A stretch of DNA of 64,000 bases, taken from the NCBI GenBank assembly GCA_037074705.1, contig JAYJMR010000067.1:1-64000 (forward strand), in the 5' to 3' direction. This DNA comes from Zhengitettix transpicula (lineage: Eukaryota > Arthropoda > Insecta > Orthoptera > Tetrigidae). The translations under genes were made by a program, and so were the position numbers. The notes beneath the pieces were generated by a model. It made no database searches and had not been told where the DNA came from. It worked only from the letters and a program-made list of their open reading frames with translations. The stretch's first letter is position 1. Each line of letters begins with the position of its first letter. Shown here piece by piece: positions 27,201 to 37,416 of this stretch.

Positions 27201-30200
27201 TATTTGAAGATTCTTGGTTGGTGAAATTCCAAACTTGTCGTCGAAACGTCGAAATATTACGATATATTAATTAATATTAATGGATTAAGATTTTAGAAGT
27301 GCAGGTTTGAGTAATTTTTATAAAGAACGAGTCATTTATTATGAAATAAGACTTTGTTATTTGAAGATTCTTGGTTGGTGAAATTCCAAACTTGTGGTCG
27401 AAACGTCGAAATATTACGATATATTAATTAATATTAATGGATTAAGATTTTAGAAGTGCAGGTTTGAGTAATTTTTATAAAGAACGAGTCATTTATTATG
27501 AAATAAGACTTTGTTATTTGAAGATTCTTGGTTGGTGAAATTACAAACTTGTCGTCGAAACGTCGAAATATTACGATATATTAATTAATATTAATGGATT
27601 AAGATTTTAGAAGTGCTGGTTTGAGTAATTTTTATAAAGAACGAGTCATTTATTATGAAATAAGACTTTGTTATTTGAAGATTCTTGGTTGGTGAAATTC
27701 CAAACTTGTCGTCGAAACGTCGAAATATTACGATATATTAATTAATATTAATGGATTAAGATTTTAGAAGTGCAGGTTTGAGTAATTTTTATAAAGAACG
27801 AGTCATTTATTATGAAATAAGACTTTGTTATTTGAAGATTCTTGGTTGGTGAAATTCCAAACTTGTCGTCGAAACGTCGAAATATTACGATATATTAATT
27901 AATATTAATGGATTAAGATTTTAGAAGTGCAGGTTTGAGTAATTTTTATAAAGAACGAGTCATTTATTATGAAATAAGACTTTGTTATTTGAAGATTCTT
28001 GGTTGGTGAAATTCCAAACTTGTCGTCGAAACGTCGAAATATTACGATATATTAATTAATATTAATTTATTAAGATTTTAGAAGTGCTGGTTTGAGTAAT
28101 TTTTATAGAGAACGAGTCTTTTATTATGAAATAAGACTTTGTTATTTGAAGATTCTTGGTTGGTGAAATTCCAAACTTGTCGTCGAAACGTCGAAATATT
28201 ACGATATATTAATTAATATTAATGGATTAAGATTTTAGAAGTGCAGGTTTGAGTAATTTTTATAAAGAACGAGTCATTTATTCTGAAATAAGACTTTGTT
28301 ATTTGAAGATTCTTGGTTGGTGAAATTCCAAACTTGTCGTCGAAACGTCGAAATATTACGATATATTAATTAATATTAATGGATTAAGATTTTAGAAGTG
28401 CTGGTTTGAGTAATTTTTATAAAGAACGAGTCATTTATTATGAAATAAGACTTTGTTATTTGAAGATTCTTGGTTGGTGAAATTCCAAACTTGTCGTCGA
28501 AACGTCGAAATATTACGATATATTAATTAATATTAATGGATTAAGATTTTAGAAGTGCTGGTTTGAGTAATTTTTATAAAGAACGAGTCATTTATTATGA
28601 AATAAGACTTTGTTATTTGAAGATTCTTGGTTGGTGAAATTCCAAACTTGTCGTCGAAACGTCGAAATATTACGATATATTAATTAATATTAATGGATTA
28701 AGATTTTAGAAGTGCAGGTTTGAGTAATTTTTATAAAGAACGAGTCATTTATTATGAAATAAGACTTTGTTATTTGAAGATTCTTGGTTGGTGAAATTCC
28801 AAACTTGTCGTCGAAACGTCGAAATATTACGATATATTAATTAATATTAATGGATTAAGATTTTAGAAGTGCAGGTTTGAGTAATTTTTATAAAGAACGA
28901 GTCATTTATTATGAAATAAGACTTTGTTATTTGAAGATTCTTGGTTGGTGAAATTCCAAACTTGTCGTCGAAACGTCGAAATATTACGATATATTAATTA
29001 ATATTAATGGATTAAGATTTTAGAAGTGCAGGTTTGAGTAATTTTTATAAAGAACGAGTCATTTATTATGAAATAAGACTTTGTTATTTGAAGATTCTTG
29101 GTTGGTGAAATTCCAAACTTGTCGTCGAAACGTCGAAATATTACGATATATTAATAAATATTAATGGATTAAGATTTTAGAAGTGCTGGTTTGAGTAATT
29201 TTTATAAAGAACGAGTCATTTATTATGAAATAAGACTTTGTTATTTGAAGATTCTTGGTTGGTGAAATTCCAAACTTGTCGTCGAAACGTCGAAATATTA
29301 CGATATATTAATTAATATTAATGGATTAAGATTTTAGAAGTGCAGGTTTGAGTAATTTTTATAAAGAACGAGTCATTTATTATGAAATAAGACTTTGTTA
29401 TTTGAAGATTCTTGGTTGGTGAAATTCCAAACTTGTCGTCGAAACGTCGAAATATTACGATATAGTAATAAATATTAATGGATTAAGATTTTAGAAGTGC
29501 TGGTTTGAGTAATTTTTATAAAGAACGAGTCATTTATTATGAAATAAGACTTTGTTATTTGAAGATTCTTGGTTGGTGAAATTCCAAACTTGTCGTCGAA
29601 ACGTCGAAATATTACGATATATTAATTAATATTAATGGATTAAGATTTTAGAAGTGCTGGTTTGAGTAATTTTTATAAAGAACGAGTCATTTATTATGAA
29701 ATAAGACTTTGTTATTTGAAGATTCTTGGTTGGTGAAATTCCAAACTTGTCGTCGAAACGTCGAAATATTACGATATATTAATTAATATTAATGGATTAA
29801 GATTTTAGAAGTGCAGGTTTGAGTAATTTTTATAAAGAACGAGTCATTTATTATGAAATAAGACTTTGTTATTTGAAGATTCTTGGTTTGTGAAATTCCA
29901 AACTTGTCGTCAAAACGTCAAAATATTACGATATATTAATTAATATTAATGGATTAAGATTTTAGAAGTGCTGGTTTGAGTAATTTTTATAAAGAACGAG
30001 TCATTTATTATGAAATAAGACTTTGTTATTTGAAGATTCTTGGTTGGTGAAATTCCAAACTTGTCGTCGAAACGTCGAAATATTACGATATATTAATTAA
30101 TATTAATGGATTAAGATTTTAGAAGTGCAGGTTTGAGTAATTTTTATAAAGAACGAGTCATTTATTATGAAATAAGACTTTGTTATTTGAAGATTCTTGG

Positions 30201-33200
30201 TTGGTGAAATTCCAAACTTGTCGTCGAAACGTCGAAATATTACGATATATTAATTAATATTAATGGATTAAGATTTTAGAAGTGCTGGTTTGAGTAATTT
30301 TTATAAAGAACGAGTCATTTATTATGAAATAAGACTTTGTTATTTGAAGATTCTAGGTTGGTGAAATTCCAAACTTGTCGTCGAAACGTCGAAATATTAC
30401 GATATATTAATTAATATTAATGGATTAAGATTTTAGAAGTGCTGGTTTGAGTAATTTTTATAAAGAACGAGTCATTTATTATGAAATAAGACTTTGTTAT
30501 TTGAAGATTCTTGGTTGGTGAAATTCCAAACTTGTCGTCGAAACGTCGAAATATTACGATATATTAATTAATATTAATGGATTAAGATTTTAGAAGTGCA
30601 GGTTTGAGTAATTTTTATAAAGAACGAGTCATTTATTATGAAATAAGACTTTGTTATTTGAAGATTCTTGGTTGGTGAAATTCCAAACTTGTCGTCGAAA
30701 CGTCGAAATATTACGATATATTAATTAATATTAATGGATTAAGATTTTAGAAGTGCAGGTTTGAGTAATTTTTATAAAGAACGAGTCATTTATTATGAAA
30801 TAAGACTTTGTTATTTGAAGATTCTTGGTTGGTGAAATTCCAAACTTGTCGTCGAAACGTCGAAATATTACGATATATTAATAAATATTAATGGATTAAG
30901 ATTTTAGAAGTGCAGGTTTGAGTAATTTTTATAATGAACGAGTCATTTATTAGGAAATAAGACTTTGTTATTTGAAGATTCTTGGTTGGTGAAATTCCAA
31001 ACTTGTCGTCGAAACGTCGAAATATTACGATATATTAATTAATATTAATGGATTAAGATTTTAGAAGTGCAGGTTTGAGTAATTTTTATAAAGAACGAGT
31101 CATTTATTATGAAATAAGACTTTGTTATTTGAAGATTCTTGGTTGGTGAAATTCCAAACTTGTCGTCGAAACGTCGAAATATTACGATATATTAATTAAT
31201 ATTAATGGATTAAGATTTTAGAAGTGCTGGTTTGAGTAATTTTTATAAAGAACGAGTCATTTGTTATGAAATAAGACTTTGTTATTTGAAGATTCTTGGT
31301 TGGTGAAATTCCAAACTTGTCGTCGAAACGTCGAAATATTACGATATATTAATTAATATTAATGGATTAAGATTTTAGAAGTGCTGGTTTGAGTAATTTT
31401 TATAAAGAACGAGTCATTTATTATGAAATAAGACTTTGTTATTTGAAGATTCTTGGTTGGTGAAATTCCAAACTTGTCGTCGAAACGTCGAAATATTACG
31501 ATATATTAATTAATATTAATGGATTAAAATTTTAGAAGTGCAGGTTTGAGTAATTTTTATAAAGAACGAGTCATTTATTATGAAATAAGACTTTGTTATT
31601 TGAAGATTCTTGGTTGGTGAAATTCCAAACTTGTCGTCGAAACGTCGAAATATTACGATATATTAATTAATATTAATGGATTAAGATTTTAGAAGTGCAG
31701 GTTTGAGTAATTTCTATAAAGAACGAGTCATTTATTATGAAATAAGACTTTGTTATTTGAAGATTCTTGGTTGGTGAAATTCCAAACTTGTCGTCGAAAC
31801 GTCGAAATATTACGATATATTAATTAATATTAATGGATTAAGATTTTAGAAGTGCAGGTTTGAGTAATTTTTATAAAGAACGAGTCATTTATTATGAAAT
31901 AAGACTTTGTTATTTGAAGATTCTTGGTTGGTGAAATTCCAAACTTGTCGTCGAAACGTCGAAATATTACGATATATTAATTAATATTAATGGATTAAGA
32001 TTTTAGAAGTGCAGGTTTGAGTAATTTTTATAAAGAACGAGTCATTTATTATGAAATAAGACTTTGTTATTTGAAGATTCTTGGTTGGTGAAATTCCAAA
32101 CTTGTCGTCGAAACGTCGAAATATTACGATATATTAATTAATATTAATAGATTAAGATTTTAGAAGTGCAGGTTTGACTAATTTTTAAAAAGAACGAGTC
32201 ATTTATTATGAAATAAGACTTTGTTATTTGAAGATTCTTGGTTGGTGAAATTCCAAACTTGTCGTCGAAACGTCGAAATATTTTGATATATTAATTAATA
32301 TTAATAGATTAAGATTTTAGAAGTGCTGGTTTGAGTAATTTTTATAAAGAACGAGTCATTTATTATGAAATAAGACTTTGTTATTTGAAAATTCTTGGTT
32401 GGTGAAATTCCATACTTGTCGTTGAAACGTCGAAATATTACGATATATTAATTAATATTAATGGGTTAAGATTTTAGAAGTGCAGAATTGAGTAATTTTT
32501 ATAAAGAACGAGTTATTTATTATGAAATAAGACTTTGTTATTTGAAGATTCTTGGTTGGTAAAATTCCAAACTTGTCGTCGAAACGTCGAAATATTACGA
32601 TATATTAATTAGTATTAATAGATTAAGATTTTAGAAGTGCTGGTTTGAGTAATTTTTATAAAGAACGAGTCATTTATTATGAAATAAGACTTTGTTATTT
32701 GAAGATTCTTGGTTGGTGAAATTCCAAACTTGTCGTCGAAACGTCGAAATATTGGGATATATTAATTAATATTAATAGATTAAGATTTTAAAAGTGCAGG
32801 TTTGACAAATTTTTATAAAGAACGAGTCATTTATTATGAAATAAGACTTTGTTATTTGAAGATTCTTGGTTGGTGAAATTCCAAACTTGTCGTCGAAACG
32901 TCGAAATATTACGATATATTAATTAATATTAATGGATTAAGATTTTAGAAGTGCAGGTTTGAGTAATTTCTATAAAGAACGAGTCATTTATTATGAAATA
33001 AGACTTTGTTATTTGAAGATTCTTGGTTGGTGAAATACCAAAGTTGTCGTCGAAACGTCAAAATATTACGATATATTAATTAATATTAATGGATTAAGAT
33101 TTTAGAAGTGCAGGTTTGAGTAATTATTATAAAGAACGAGTCATTTATTATGAAATAAGACTTTGTTATTTGAAGATTCTTGGTTGGTGAAACTCCAAAC

Positions 33201-36200
33201 TTGTCGTCGAAACGTCGAATTATTACGATATATTAATTAATATTAATGGATTAAGATTTTAGAAGTGCAGGTTTGAGTATTTTTTATAAAGAACGAGTCA
33301 TTTATTATGAAATAAGACTTTGTTATTTGAAGATTCTTGGTTGGTGAAATTCCAAACTTGTCGTCGAAACGTCGAAATATTACGATATATTAATTAATAT
33401 TAATGGATTAAGATTTTAGAAGTGCAGGTTTGAGTAATTTTTATAAAGAACGAGTCATTTATTATGAAATAAGACTTTGTTATTTGAAGATTCTTGGTTG
33501 GTGAAATTCCAAACTTGTCGTCGAATCGTCGAAATATTACGATATATTAATTAATATTAATGGATTAAGATTTTAGAAGTGCAGGTTTGAGTAATTTTTA
33601 TAAAGAACGAGTCATTTATTATGAAATAAGACTTTGTTATTTGAAGATTCTTGGTTGGTGAAATTCCAAACTTGTCGTCGAAACGTCGAAATATTACGAT
33701 ATATTAATTAATATTAATAGATTAAGATTTAAGAAGTGCAGGTTTGACTAATTTTTAAAAAGAACGAGTCATTTATTATGAAATAAGACTTTGTTATTTG
33801 AAGATTCTTGGTTTGTGAAATTCCAAACTTGTCGTCGAAACGTCGAAATATTTTGATATATTAATTAATATTAATAGATTAAGATTTTAGAAGTGCTGGT
33901 TTGAGTAATTTTTATAAAGAACGAGTCATTTATTATGAAATAAGACTTTGTTATTTGAAGATTCTTGGTTGGTGAAATTCCAAACTTGTCGTCGAAACGT
34001 CGAAATATTACGATATATTAATTAATATTAATGGATTAAGATTTTAGAAGTGCAGGTTTGAGTAATTTTTATAAAGAACGAGTCATTTATTATGAAATAA
34101 GACTTTGTTATTTGAAGATTCTTGGTTGGTGAAATTCCAAACTTGTCGTCGAAACGTCGAAATATTACGATATATTAATTAGTATTAATAGATTAAAATT
34201 TTAGAAGTGCTGGTTTGAGTAATTTTTATAAAGAACGAGTTATTTATTATGAAATAAGACTTTGTTATTTGAAGATTCTTGATTGGTGAAATTCCAAACT
34301 TGTCGTCGAAACGTCGAAATATTACGATATATTAATTAATATTAATGGATTAAGATTTTAGAAGTGCAGGTTTGAGTAATTTTTATAAAGAACGAGTCAT
34401 TTATTATGAAATAAGACTTTGTTATTTGAAGATTCTTGGTTGGTGAAATTCCAAACTTGTCGTCGAAACGTCGAAATATTACGATATATTAATTAATATT
34501 AATGGATTAAGATTTTAGAAGTGCTGGTTTGAGTAATTTTTATAAAGAACGAGTCATTTATTATGAAATAAGACTTTGTTATTTGAAGATTCTTGGTTGG
34601 TGAAATTCCAAACTTGTCGTCGAAACGTCGAAATATTACGATATATTAATTAATATTAATGGATTACGATTTTAGAAGTGCAGGTTTGAGTAATTTTTAT
34701 AAAGAACGAGTCATTTATTATGAAATAAGACTTTGTTATTTGAAGATTCTTGTTGGTGAAATTCCAAACTTGTCGTCGAAACGTCGAAATATTACGATAT
34801 ATTAATTAATATTAATGGATTAAGATTTTAGAAGTGCAGGTTTGAGTAATTTTTATAATGAACGAGTCATTTATTATGAAATAAGACTTTGTTATTTGAA
34901 GATTCTTGGTTGGTGAAATTCCAAACTTGTCGTCGAAACGTCGAAATATTACGATATATTAATTAATATTAATGGATTAAGATTTTAGAAGTGCTGGTTT
35001 GAGTAATTTTTATAAAGAACGAGTCATTTATTATGAAATAAGACTTTGTTATTTGAAGATTCTTGGTTGGTGAAATTCCAAACTTGTCGTCGAAACGCCG
35101 AAATATTACGATATATTAATTAATATTAATGGATTAAGATTTTAGAAGTGCAGGTTTGAGTAATTTTTATAAAGAACGAGTCAATTATTATGAAATAAGA
35201 CTTTGTTATTTGAAGTTTCTTGGTTGGTGAAATTCCAAACTTGTCGTCGAAACGTCGAAATATTACGATATATTAATTAATATTAATGGATTAAGATTTT
35301 AGAAGTGCAGGTTTGAGTAATTTTTATAAAGAACGAGTCATTTATTATGAAATAAGACTTTGTTATTTGAAGATTCTTGGTTGGTGAAATTCCAAACTTG
35401 TCGTCGAAACGTCGAAATATTACGATATATTAATTAATATTAATGGATTAAGATTTTAGAAGTGCTGGTTTGAGTAATTTTTATAAAGAACGAGTCATTT
35501 ATTATGAAATAAGACTTTGTTATTTGAAGATTCTTGGTTGGTGAAATTCCAAACTTGTCGTCGAAACGTCGAAATATTACGATATATTAATTAATATTAA
35601 TGGATTAAGATTTTAGAAGTGCAGGTTTGAGTAATTTTTATAAAGAACGAGTCATTTATTAAGAAATAAGACTTTGTTATTTGAAGATTCTTGGTTGGTG
35701 AAATTCCAAACTTGTCGTCGAAACGTCGAAATATTACGATATATTAATTAATATTAATGGATTAAGATTTTAGAAGTGCTGGTTTGAGTAATTTTTATAA
35801 AGAACGAGTCATTTATTATGAAATAAGACTTTGTTATTTGAAGATTCTTGGTTGGTGAAATTCCAAACTTGTCGTCGAAACGTCGAAATATTACGATATA
35901 TTAATTAATATTAATGGATTAGGATTTTAGAAGTGCAGGTTTGAGTAATTTTTATAAGGAACGAGTCATTTATTATGAAATAAGACTTTGTTATTTGAAG
36001 ATTCTTGGTTGGTGAAATTCCAAACTTGTCGTCGAAACGTCGAAATATTACGATATATTAATTAATATTAATGGATTAAGATTTTAGAAGTGCTGGTTTG
36101 AGTAATTTTTATAAAGAACGAGTCATTTATTATGAAATAAGACTTTGTTATTTGAAGATTCTTGGTTGGTGAAATTCCAAACTTGTCGTCGAAACGTCGA

Positions 36201-36248
36201 AATATTACGATATATTAATTAATATTAATGGATTAAGATTTTAGAAGT

Positions 36249-36253
36249 GCTGG
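36249..36253. repeat. Target site duplication GCTGG (left copy)
   Basis: The satellite reads gaagtGCTGG up to the LTR start TGTGGGG, and GCTGG occurs again directly after the 3' LTR, where the interrupted monomer continues with tttgag. Because the satellite's next base is also T, the duplication could be drawn as 4 to 6 bp. Five gives an LTR beginning with TG. Confidence 0.75.
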
Positions 36254-36254
36254 T

Positions 36255-36281
36255 GTGGGGACGAATATTCCGTGTCCCCAC
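36255..36281 (+). promoter_or_regulatory. LTR terminal hairpin (8-bp perfect stem)
   Basis: GTGGGGAC at 36255-36262 pairs with GTCCCCAC at 36274-36281 across an 11-nt loop. The 3' LTR has the same arms at 40723-40730 and 40742-40749. Its position at the outer end of the LTR would suit integrase or transcription-factor binding at DNA level, but the role is unknown. Confidence 0.6.
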
Positions 36282-36290
36282 GCGAGCAAG

Positions 36291-36354
36291 AGGGTCCCGT
36301 TACGCGTCCCGTTAGGGGATGCAAACAATGCTCCCCACCAAGTAACGGGACCCT
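36291..36354 (+). promoter_or_regulatory. LTR inverted repeat (13-bp perfect stem)
   Basis: AGGGTCCCGTTAC at 36291-36303 is the exact reverse complement of GTAACGGGACCCT at 36342-36354. The 38-nt interior contains a weaker GGGG/CCCC pairing and a partial direct copy of the left arm (gcgtcccgtta). The 3' LTR has the same structure. In RNA it would form a stable stem-loop. It may be a packaging or polyadenylation-control structure, or simply a DNA palindrome for protein binding. Confidence 0.6.
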
Positions 36355-36461
36355 ACCGAGCACCTACAGCGTGCACACGGAGAGCGCCATTCTGTTTCCG
36401 GCTCTCGCGCGACACATTACCTGTGCTTCCCGACAACGGCCAGAGTCGCACCACGTGGTGG

Positions 36462-36467
36462 AATAAA
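36462..36467 (+). terminator. Polyadenylation signal AATAAA in 5' LTR
   Basis: AATAAA lies 72 nt before the LTR end. It is the equivalent of the signal used in the 3' LTR, and is expected to be bypassed or upstream of the transcript start in the 5' copy. Confidence 0.6.
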
Positions 36468-36540
36468 GTTTTAGTTTAGGAGACCAGGCTTATTACTCCC
36501 GGCTCCGGGAATCCTAACCCTGCACGAGTCTCTCCTATAT

Positions 36541-36554
36541 TGGTGACCCCTACG
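36541..36554 (+). other. Primer binding site, tRNA-Trp-like
   Basis: TGGTGACCCC starts one base after the 5' LTR, the expected place for the minus-strand primer site, and TGG is the complement of the tRNA CCA end. From general knowledge TGGTGACCCC matches the 3' end of tRNA-Trp, the primer used by avian alpharetroviruses. The next bases, TACG, match partly. The match is from memory and needs a tRNA comparison. Confidence 0.7.
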
Positions 36555-37364
36555 ATGGACATTTTGAACAACAAAATCGCCGAGCTACAGCAGGAGATCG
36601 CAAGGCTGAAGGAGGATCCACGTGGCCAACACCATGACGCAGCACAGGTCTGTAGGATCACACCGAAGCTGCCGGCTTTCTGGGCGGACAATACGGACGT
36701 CTGGTTCGCCCAGGCGGAAAGCCAATTCGCCATCGCCGGCATCAAGCAGGACGCCACTAAGTTCAACCACATCGCAGCTCACCTCGAACAAAGATGGGCT
36801 GCGGAAGTCCAGGACATCCTCGTCAACCCGCCAGCAACAGGCAAGTACGAGTGTTTAAAGAAAGCTCTGATACAGAGACTTTCGCCCTCACAAGAGCGAA
36901 GAACTCGGCTGCTGCTCAGCGAAGCCGAACTTGGCGACAGATCTCCGTCGCAGTTCCTGCGGTACCTCCGCAGCCTAGTAGGGCCTACTCAAGTGTCGGA
37001 CGATTTCCTGCGGACGTTGTGGCTGCAGCGCCTGCCGGCCTACGTACAGGTCGCGGTCCAAAGTCATATAGACGCACCGCTCGCCACGGCCGCCCAAATC
37101 GCTGACAGGCTTATGGAGATTCCAACACCCGGTCTTCCACCGCACGTCCACGCTGCCAGCACGAGCTCACAGTCCACCAATCAGGCAGATGAACTCCACG
37201 GCCCATCAGCCCCTAGCCTCGAGCAGCGCCTGGAGGCGCTCACCGCGGAAGTCGCAGCCCTACGAGGCGAACGAAGGCCGCCAGCACGCCGTCAGCCGCC
37301 CGAACAACAGCGTGGCCGCCGCGACAACGCCAGTACAACGCTGGTACCACAGACGGTTCGGTAG
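36555..37364 (+). CDS. gag: Gag polyprotein (capsid), truncated by a frame break
   Basis: Structural protein that would assemble the cytoplasmic particle around the element RNA. The start is the first ATG after the primer site (36555); the frame is open upstream only through the primer site. The 269 residues show a helical N-terminus (1-22, NNKIAELQQEIARLKE), then the capsid-like block typical of arthropod Gypsy elements (PKLPAFWADNTDVWFAQAE at 37-55, a second helical half at about 97-188), a serine-rich linker, a heptad-like segment (LEQRLEALTAEVAALRGE, 222-239) and a basic Arg/Pro tail. It stops at TAG 37362-37364. The expected zinc-knuckle end is not in this frame; it lies in the next frame over (37339-37416), so an indel near 37335-37345 has probably cut Gag short. 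The TAG is in the same frame as pol. Confidence 0.85.
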   Translation: MDILNNKIAELQQEIARLKEDPRGQHHDAAQVCRITPKLPAFWADNTDVWFAQAESQFAIAGIKQDATKFNHIAAHLEQRWAAEVQDILVNPPATGKYECLKKALIQRLSPSQERRTRLLLSEAELGDRSPSQFLRYLRSLVGPTQVSDDFLRTLWLQRLPAYVQVAVQSHIDAPLATAAQIADRLMEIPTPGLPPHVHAASTSSQSTNQADELHGPSAPSLEQRLEALTAEVAALRGERRPPARRQPPEQQRGRRDNASTTLVPQTVR

Positions 37365-37416
37365 CCGGGCTCAACGCTGCGAACCCCCGTGCAGCTACAC
37401 CCAGGGAAACGAGTAA
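37339..37416 (+). pseudogene. Displaced C-terminal Gag zinc-knuckle segment
   Basis: In the frame one base ahead of the gag body, this stretch reads [18 protein letters not shown] and then SYTQGNE before TAA (37414-37416). In related arthropod Gypsy Gags (recalled from general knowledge) this segment closes Gag and carries a Cys just before WYH. Here that position is Arg in this frame, and the gag body frame also has no Cys there. The frame change together with the missing ligand points to a small deletion or other indel in this copy. The slippery site sits in phase with this frame, which shows that this was the original gag frame. Confidence 0.7.
37404..37410 (+). promoter_or_regulatory. -1 ribosomal frameshift slippery site GGGAAAC
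   Basis: The heptamer fits X_XXY_YYZ as G_GGA_AAC in the frame of the Gag zinc-knuckle segment (codons cag gga aac gag taa). A -1 slip makes the next codon start at 37410, which is exactly the open pol frame. GGGAAAC is an established slippery heptamer, used for example at the gag-pro junction of simian type D retroviruses. The gag-frame stop follows one codon later. Confidence 0.85.

Larger units (their letters stand above)
1..36253 (+). repeat. Satellite DNA array, 157-bp monomer (left block)
   Basis: About 231 head-to-tail copies of one AT-rich monomer fill this block with no gap. The anchor CGAGTCAT recurs at 21, 178, 327, 482, 639 and 796, giving a unit of 157 bp; departures are explained by small indels (for example 149 bp for the second unit). 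From position 21 to 36119 the spacing equals 230 units minus 12 bases. Copies differ at a few recurrent sites: gtgcAgg/gtgcTgg, aatGgatt/aatAgatt, attACGat/attTTGat/attGGGat/attATGat, and GAGtaatttttAtaaag/GACtaatttttaaaaag. No ORF of 60 codons or more lies here, and 157 is not a multiple of three, so each monomer shifts the frame. A centromeric or pericentromeric location is plausible for such an array, but that is inference. No inverted copy or other inserted element was seen. Confidence 0.98.
36254..36539 (+). repeat. 5' LTR
   Basis: The 286-bp direct repeat is identical to 40722-41007 except for one base (A at 36267, G at 40735). It begins TGTGGGGACG and ends CTCCTATA, so it does not have the canonical CA end. 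It should hold promoter, transcription start and polyadenylation signals. Visible parts are two perfect inverted repeats near the 5' end, a CCACGTGG palindrome (36451-36458) and AATAAA (36462-36467). No clear TATA box was seen. The short ORFs crossing both LTRs are unlikely to be genes, because they are the same non-coding repeat read twice. Confidence 0.95.

Noticed and set aside
1..36253. CRISPR array
   Set aside because: The repeats are contiguous 157-bp units with no unique spacers, in a eukaryotic context.
36255..36479. 74-codon ORF in each LTR (also 40714-40947)
   Set aside because: It lies wholly in LTR sequence, is repeated because the LTR is, and resembles no known protein.
36497..36510. 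TCCCGG-CT-CCGGGA in the LTR as a hairpin
   Set aside because: The arms are perfect, but a 2-nt centre is too short for an RNA loop. It may be a DNA palindrome only, and no role can be supported.
37362..37379. Programmed readthrough of the TAG between gag and pol
   Set aside because: The context TAG CCG lacks the known readthrough signals, while a full -1 frameshift module in another phase lies 40 bp downstream. The TAG is better explained by a frame break.
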